This document shows, one piece after another, positions 4,803 through 5,399 of a stretch of 5,399 nt of DNA (position 1 is the stretch's first letter; every line of letters starts with the position of its first letter). This stretch comes from Gammaproteobacteria bacterium (GTDB taxonomy: Bacteria; Pseudomonadota; Gammaproteobacteria; UBA6429; Thiohalophilaceae). The position numbers and the translations under genes were made by a program. The DNA lies in assembly GCA_029882235.1 (NCBI GenBank), contig JAOULB010000170.1, positions 1-5,399 on the forward strand. The letters run 5' to 3'. Below the pieces are notes generated by a model. That model was not told the origin of the DNA. It saw only the letters and a list, made by a program, of their open reading frames with translations, and ran no database searches.

Positions 4803-5399
4803 CCCAGTGGCGACGGTTAATGGCGTAGTCACTGATCTTGCCTTTAAACGGTAACATCAACATACCCGGTAACCAGCTGACATCTTTTTGATCGGTGAAC
4901 TTATGAATACCAATCGTCATGCCTTCATGGCCAGCGCGGGGTTGATCACGATAGGTGCCAAACAGGCGATCCCAGATAGAAAGATTAAAACCAAAGTTAC
5001 TATTCGCTTCATCATCTTCAACGGAATGATGGACGCGATGCATATCAGGAGTGACCAGTAACATGCGCACAATACGATCGATCGCCAGTGGTAGTTTGAC
5101 ATTGGCATGGTTAAACACAGCCATGAAGTTAAGAATGACTTCAAAAATAATTACAGCAACAACAGGTGGGCCTAATACAATAATGGCAGCAAACTTAATT
5201 CCCATGGATAGAAATATTTCAATGGGGTGAAAACGTGACCCGGTTGTTAAGTCATAATCAAGATCGGCATGATGGACACGATGCAGTCGCCATAACATCG
5301 GTACTGCATGGACCATCACATGTTGCAGATAAATAATAAAATCTAGCACAACAACAGAAATCAAAACTGCCAACCAGAATGGCATTGGGTAATAGTTTA
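4783..5399 (-). CDS. Sterol desaturase / fatty acid hydroxylase family protein (N-terminus outside window)
   Basis: Membrane-bound di-iron enzymes of this superfamily hydroxylate or desaturate lipids using oxygen. The frame stays open to the window edge; residues NYYP precede the first Met (5385), and family members normally have another membrane region before this point, so the 5' end is missing. Counting from that Met, the histidine ligands are present: H22-x3-H26 (HVMVH), H35-x2-H38-H39 (HRVHH), H53 (RFHP), H93 (FNHAN) and H116-x2-H119-H120 (HRVHH). The subfamily signature WRLHRVHHADLDYD, the SNFGFNLSIWDRLFGTY stretch (129-145) and AGHEGMTIG (151-159) are also clear. Hydrophobic segments lie at about 3-21 and 60-90. 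The set of ligands suggests an active enzyme. The substrate cannot be read from sequence; despite the name, bacteria with this subfamily often lack sterols, so fatty acyl or hopanoid-type lipids are possible. It is followed by the overlapping VTT gene. Confidence 0.92.
   Translation of the reverse strand, partial: NYYPMPFWLAVLISVVVLDFIIYLQHVMVHAVPMLWRLHRVHHADLDYDLTTGSRFHPIEIFLSMGIKFAAIIVLGPPVVAVIIFEVILNFMAVFNHANVKLPLAIDRIVRMLLVTPDMHRVHHSVEDDEANSNFGFNLSIWDRLFGTYRDQPRAGHEGMTIGIHKFTDQKDVSWLPGMLMLPFKGKISDYAINRRHWDGNSEK

Noticed and set aside
4803..4832. GTG at 4832 as the start of the VTT protein
   Set aside because: It would overlap the upstream gene by 50 bases and adds a polar stretch ahead of the first membrane segment without a clear ribosome site; downstream ATGs at 4802 or 4781 fit better, although none is decisive.

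Overview
The window looks like chromosomal DNA from a gammaproteobacterium of moderate to low GC content. The best taxonomic marker is the C-terminal part of the membrane insertase YidC at the left edge. Its transmembrane core reads like YidC from gammaproteobacteria such as Pseudomonas and its relatives. The genus cannot be settled from this sequence.

Layout. (1) Bases 1-652, + strand: 3' end of yidC, cut by the window edge. (2) Bases 653-725: a short gap holding an imperfect inverted repeat that may be a promoter/operator or an RNA hairpin. (3) Bases 726-2886, + strand: a lipoprotein gene with two similar beta-type segments, then a tightly coupled pair made of a second lipoprotein and a single-pass membrane protein that overlaps it by 7 bases. 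(4) Bases 2921-2951: an intrinsic terminator with a UUCG loop, which works only when read on the - strand. (5) Bases 2964-3986, - strand: a lipoprotein made almost wholly of about eight degenerate repeats of roughly 36 residues carrying a GxDxxxxxxDD motif. (6) Bases 3987-4142: a gap with a candidate promoter for that lipoprotein and a weak hairpin. (7) Bases 4143-5399, - strand: a two-gene unit encoding a sterol desaturase/fatty acid hydroxylase family enzyme (cut by the right edge) and a YdjX-like VTT/DedA-superfamily membrane protein, whose reading frames overlap.

Every gene product here is predicted to sit in, or be anchored to, the cell envelope. In most gammaproteobacteria yidC is followed closely by mnmE. 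Here it is followed by lipoproteins of unknown function with an AT-richer composition, so this looks like an accessory envelope-protein insertion beside a conserved core locus. No mobile element, integrase, tRNA, rRNA or CRISPR array is visible. The most unusual item is the repeat lipoprotein at 2964-3986. The coupled pair at 1820-2886 is the least explained. I see no strong case for a wholly new multi-gene system.
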